DNA of 9,456 nucleotides, from the NCBI GenBank assembly GCA_023230535.1, contig JALNXC010000029.1, positions 1 through 9,456 on the forward strand, in the 5' to 3' direction. Below are positions 7,111 through 9,456 of this stretch, in pieces (position 1 is the stretch's first letter; every line of letters starts with the position of its first letter). The DNA is from Alkaliphilus sp. Its GTDB lineage: Bacteria > Bacillota > Clostridia > Peptostreptococcales > Natronincolaceae. Below the pieces are notes generated by a model. The model ran no database searches, was not told where the DNA came from, and saw only the letters and a list, made by a program, of their open reading frames with translations. Made by a program: the position numbers and the translations under genes.

Positions 7111-7142
7111 AAATAAGTAGGGGTGGACCCGTGTATCCACCC
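7111..7142 (-). terminator. Possible spoIIR terminator formed by repeat unit 1
   Basis: On the minus strand the hairpin of unit 1 is followed by CTACTTATTTTTTG, a T-rich tract that the other two units lack. It could end transcription from spoIIR before ddl. The stem is only 7 bp and the T run starts late, so confidence is modest. Confidence 0.4.
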
Positions 7143-7287
7143 GATCTTGTTACTATATTTGAAAATTTTCTTATCTACATGGTAGGGGTGGACCCGTGTG
7201 TCCACCCGACCTTGTTACTATATTTGAAAACTTTCTTATTTACATAGTAGGGGTGGACCCATGTGTCCACCCGGTCTAATTTCTATT
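7118..7287. repeat. 65-bp tandem repeat with a hairpin in each unit
   Basis: Units begin at 7118, 7183 and 7248, exactly 65 bp apart. Units 1 and 2 differ at about 5 of 65 positions; the third is cut short or degenerate and runs up to the spoIIR stop codon. Each begins TAGGGGTGGACCC and holds a hairpin: 7121-7127 with 7136-7142, 7186-7193 with 7200-7207, and 7251-7258 with 7265-7272. The rest of the unit is an AT-rich spacer. There is no coding frame to support and no cas gene, so it is not a CRISPR array. Confidence 0.85.
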
Positions 7288-7953
7288 TTAAAATATTGAA
7301 GTTAAACGGCTGAGTTGTTTTTTAGAGGATTCAAAAATCTCAAATACCTTGGATTTTAACCTGAGCGGCAATTCCTTTTCGTTTACACTGCTGTACACAA
7401 GATAATATTCCTCCGCTGTTAAAGATTTCTCCAATTCTTTTTTTGTCTTTTCATCTGTTAAACCATGCTTCACATCCACGAAACAAAGCGGAGGAAACAT
7501 TACGCACCACCAATTTTGCCCTCCGGCATCACCTATTTCCACACGCAATGCCTCATATCTGCCTGCGGGAAAGACAACATTGCCGTATCTCTTGGTAGGA
7601 AATTTATATTCACCTAAATACACCCTCACACTATAGTCCTGTCCATTTTTATATATTTCTTCCTCAGCAACCGCTTCTATTTTATCTAAATTATTTATTA
7701 AAATATCCCTGGTTTCATCTATATTTTTAGAGATTTCCAAATCACTCGACATTGCATCTATTACCTTATCTCTAACTTTTAATTTTAACTCTTGGTCCTC
7801 GAGAGAATCACTGTTTGCCAACACATGAAACCGTATCAAATTTTCTCCTCTTTTTTCAATGGCTTCTACTTCTTCCCTTATATACAGAACATTTATAAAT
7901 AGCAGAAATATTAAAAATACTATAACTGATTTATCAATCCACTTTTTATACAT
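7288..7953 (-). CDS. spoIIR: Stage II sporulation protein R
   Basis: SpoIIR is made in the forespore, is secreted into the space between the two spore membranes, and triggers the protease SpoIIGA to activate pro-sigma-E in the mother cell. The product here carries the family hallmarks (numbered from the upstream ATG): a hydrophobic N-terminal segment at about 11-27, RFHVLANSD (43-51), LKLKVRD (58-64), and the long conserved block from FPAGRYEALRV (130-140) through NWWCVMFPPLCFVD (149-162). The length is normal and no break is seen. Two ATG codons are close: with GAGGGG on the minus strand at 7967-7962, the downstream ATG (7953) has 8 nt spacing and the upstream one (7959) only 2, so the downstream start is preferred. 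A sigma-F-type promoter upstream fits its known timing. Confidence 0.95.
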   Translation of the reverse strand: MYKKWIDKSVIVFLIFLLFINVLYIREEVEAIEKRGENLIRFHVLANSDSLEDQELKLKVRDKVIDAMSSDLEISKNIDETRDILINNLDKIEAVAEEEIYKNGQDYSVRVYLGEYKFPTKRYGNVVFPAGRYEALRVEIGDAGGQNWWCVMFPPLCFVDVKHGLTDEKTKKELEKSLTAEEYYLVYSSVNEKELPLRLKSKVFEIFESSKKQLSRLTSIF

Positions 7954-7961
7954 CTTCATTT

Positions 7962-7967
7962 CCCCTC
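7962..7967 (-). promoter_or_regulatory. Ribosome binding site deciding the spoIIR start
   Basis: GAGGGG on the minus strand is 8 nt before the ATG at 7953 and only 2 nt before the ATG at 7959, which points to the shorter form. Confidence 0.6.
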
Positions 7968-7992
7968 TATATACATTTTATTATTGTATTCT

Positions 7993-8022
7993 TATTATTT
8001 ACAACCGGGGGAAACTTTATAC
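7993..8022 (-). promoter_or_regulatory. Sigma-F-type promoter of spoIIR
   Basis: On the minus strand GTATA (8022-8018) and GTAAATAATA (8002-7993) are separated by 15 nt. The Bacillus subtilis sigma-F consensus as I recall it is GYWTA, about 15 nt, GGNRANAMTR; the -35 matches fully and the -10 at all but the second position. Transcription would begin near 7986, with a leader of about 33 nt. spoIIR is a known sigma-F target in Bacillus. Confidence 0.55.
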
Positions 8023-8028
8023 AGTAAA

Positions 8029-8075
8029 CCGGGATTCTTCATTTTATGACCCGGCCCAATTTGCAAAACAAATTG
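8029..8075. repeat. Two small palindromes upstream of spoIIR
   Basis: CCGGG (8029-8033) pairs with CCCGG (8050-8054) around an inner TCAT/ATGA pairing, and CAATTTG (8057-8063) pairs perfectly with CAAATTG (8069-8075) around 5 nt. Neither is followed by a T run on the minus strand, so they are not obvious terminators of gerAC. Confidence 0.4.
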
Positions 8076-8089
8076 ACAACAAGAAAAGG

Positions 8090-8114
8090 TGTCAAGCGAA
8101 ACGTCCCCTTGTCA
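8090..8114. repeat. REP-like inverted repeat overlapping the gerAC stop codon
   Basis: TGTCAAG (8090-8096) and CTTGTCA (8108-8114) pair at 6 of 7 positions around an 11-nt core containing ACGTCCCC. The TGA stop of the gerAC-like gene is formed by one end of the repeat. The TGTCA...GTCCCC...TGTCA form resembles short extragenic palindromes that are common in Firmicutes. Confidence 0.45.
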
Positions 8115-9230
8115 TCTTATCAACCCTATCCTTCGTATCTTAATATCCATATTCACATCAATGTCTATATTAGGAAATATCTCCTCCCAATCATCTTCTA
8201 TCTCTTTCCACAATTTATAATGTGATTGCCTTAGATATCTGCCTATGCCTATTATATCCGTTTCAAACCTTTTTTGAATTTTATCTATTGCGGCCCTGGC
8301 CCTTTGTTCGGTTACCTCTTCCATTTTATTTTCTATCTTACCGATAGTTTCAACTTCTAACATGTCATCATGTGCTTCAAAATATGTCTGTTTAACATCC
8401 CCCTCCATCTCAACTTCTATTAAAATTTTTATGTTATCTTCATCTTCTATCAACCTGAATTTAGGTTTTTTAGGCCTTAACGCAACGGGAATACTATGAT
8501 CTTTATATTCAACGGTCATACCGCACAAACATTTTGTTTCGCCTTTTAAAACCAGTAAATGTGCGGTTTCCTCCTCACCCAGCCACCCCCTGAATTCATA
8601 ATTGTTGATTATACCCCCGCCTGCTACTTTTACATCGGTTTCTCCCGGTATTATCTTGGGTATGAGCGTATTTCCACTCTCATGAAGATCTGTAAATATA
8701 TCTCCTACGGAACCGCCCACAATTCTTGGGATCCTATCCGGTCTTCTGAATATTTCTGCAATAAATTCCCCAAGTTTATTCTCCATAGAAGGAACAATTT
8801 TAATAATTTCTCCTGCGGAATCTTCTGTTATAGCAAGCACAACACGTCTGCTTAAAAACTCGTTATTCTCTATTCCGTCAAGTATTTGGCGAAAACTTTT
8901 CGGGTCTTTGGCTATATCAACTCCTATAACCACAGTTCTCAAATGCCCCAAAAAAAACTCCTTATTGCTTCTGGATGCCATTATTCGGGAAACACTGTAT
9001 AAATTTTCGCCAACGCTCGCAACAATTATATCCTTAGCATTATCCTTTTTATTTTCAGGAAAAGCGAACGTAAATGTGTAACGGTTTGGCACATCCTCAC
9101 CATCAGGAGCAGAATACATATCTATACCCACCGCGCTGATATGTGCTCTCTCTTCTATCTCTACCTTATCCCAGCAGCCTGTCAGTAAAAATAAAATAAC
9201 TAATATTGAAACAATAGCCTTTTTATGCAT
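8112..9230 (-). CDS. gerAC: Ger(x)C family spore germination lipoprotein
   Basis: The 372-residue product is the C subunit of a GerA-type nutrient germinant receptor, which sits in the spore inner membrane and works with A and B subunits to start germination. A lipoprotein signal peptide is clear: a basic start MHKK, a hydrophobic stretch, and the lipobox LLTGC with Cys19 as the lipid-bearing residue. The family's CWDKVEIEERAHISAVGIDM signature follows directly. The length is typical. The start codon lies inside the end of the gerAB-like gene with an 8-nt overlap, and AAGGAGG is 9 nt upstream, so the two are probably translated together. Transcription in the forespore under sigma-G is expected from the family but the promoter is outside the window. 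The letter is by analogy; which germinant it serves is unknown. Confidence 0.9.
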   Translation of the reverse strand: MHKKAIVSILVILFLLTGCWDKVEIEERAHISAVGIDMYSAPDGEDVPNRYTFTFAFPENKKDNAKDIIVASVGENLYSVSRIMASRSNKEFFLGHLRTVVIGVDIAKDPKSFRQILDGIENNEFLSRRVVLAITEDSAGEIIKIVPSMENKLGEFIAEIFRRPDRIPRIVGGSVGDIFTDLHESGNTLIPKIIPGETDVKVAGGGIINNYEFRGWLGEEETAHLLVLKGETKCLCGMTVEYKDHSIPVALRPKKPKFRLIEDEDNIKILIEVEMEGDVKQTYFEAHDDMLEVETIGKIENKMEEVTEQRARAAIDKIQKRFETDIIGIGRYLRQSHYKLWKEIEDDWEEIFPNIDIDVNMDIKIRRIGLIR

Positions 9231-9456
9231 TGGTTTTGGCCTCCTTCCCTAATTTTGCCCGTATAAGCAGGGATATTAAAACTATCAACGGTACGGCAAA
9301 GACCATAACACTTGCAAAATATATGGTGAATTTGCTTGTTATCCTATATAAATGTGCCAGGTTTTTGGGAATTAAGGAAGCAAAATATATAAAAGGCAGA
9401 AAAGGTGCGGATAGGGAGGCCCGGTCTCTGAAATTCATTATAGATTTAGCTGTAAT
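9223..9456 (-). CDS. gerAB: Spore germination permease (GerAB family), C-terminal fragment
   Basis: Only the last 78 codons are in the window; the frame stays open to the edge, so the 5' part lies outside it and the ATG at 9438 is internal. Two hydrophobic segments are visible (around FLPFIYFASLIP and FASVMVFAVPLIVLISLLI), ending in a basic tail RAKLGKEAKTNA, as at the end of GerAB proteins. These belong to the amino acid-polyamine-organocation transporter superfamily and form the B subunit of germinant receptors, where they are thought to bind the nutrient. The identification rests on this tail and on the gerAC gene that follows with an 8-nt overlap. A gerAA gene is expected further upstream. 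Confidence 0.8.
   Translation of the reverse strand: MTAKSIMNFRDRASLSAPFLPFIYFASLIPKNLAHLYRITSKFTIYFASVMVFAVPLIVLISLLIRAKLGKEAKTNA

Noticed and set aside
6792..7247. A 151-codon open frame on the plus strand over the start of ddl and the tandem repeats
   Set aside because: It is antisense to a certain gene, has no family resemblance, and its last part only translates the 65-bp repeats.
7118..7287. CRISPR-like regular spacing
   Set aside because: Here both the hairpin part and the spacer repeat, there are only about 2.5 units, and no cas gene is near. It is a plain tandem repeat.
9223..9438. A complete 71-residue small membrane protein
   Set aside because: The frame is open to the window edge and the sequence reads as the tail of GerAB, so it is the end of a longer gene.

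Overview
The window looks like chromosomal DNA from an AT-rich, Gram-positive, endospore-forming anaerobe of the class Clostridia. Three genes point to spore formation and germination: spoIIR, a Ger(x)C-type lipoprotein, and the tail of a GerAB-type permease. A stand-alone FchA-type cyclodeaminase also fits a clostridium. All eight supported genes lie on the minus strand, so transcription runs from high to low coordinates. The genus cannot be told from this sequence.

Layout in transcription order. (1) 9456-8112: the 3' end of a gerAB-like gene overlaps a gerAC-like lipoprotein gene by 8 nt; these are part of a nutrient germinant receptor. (2) 8114-7960: a short spacer with a REP-like inverted repeat at the gerAC stop codon, other small palindromes, and a good match to a forespore sigma-F promoter just before spoIIR. 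(3) 7959-7288: spoIIR. (4) 7287-7032: a 65-bp tandem repeat (about 2.5 units) with a GC-rich hairpin in each unit, then a likely ddl promoter. (5) 7031-5931: ddl, D-alanine--D-alanine ligase. (6) 5749-5108: fchA-like gene, ending at a strong hairpin terminator that is itself a relative of the 65-bp repeat hairpin. (7) About 4393-5107: a 700-bp gene-free stretch made of three consecutive long imperfect hairpins enclosed by an outer inverted repeat, so it could fold as a four-way cloverleaf; the first and third hairpins carry the same 17-nt apical sequence. (8) 4359-1565: an ATP-grasp ligase gene followed 53 nt later by a divergent Mur ligase gene, ending at a hairpin terminator. (9) 1296-28: a membrane-anchored protein with Ig-like repeats and a transglutaminase/protease fold, with its own promoter inside a 17-nt-arm palindrome.

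The common theme is the cell envelope and the spore: Ddl makes the D-Ala-D-Ala used in peptidoglycan, SpoIIR signals across the spore membranes, and the germinant receptor acts in the spore inner membrane. The least explained part is the ATP-grasp / Mur-like ligase / transglutaminase-like group. Two ATP-dependent amide-forming enzymes of different folds lie in one apparent operon next to an extracytoplasmic enzyme with a complete Cys-His-Asp triad. The Mur-like enzyme lacks the usual MurE substrate motif, so its product is probably not the standard muramyl tripeptide. A pathway that makes and attaches, or trims, an unusual peptide is a reasonable hypothesis but is not shown by sequence alone.
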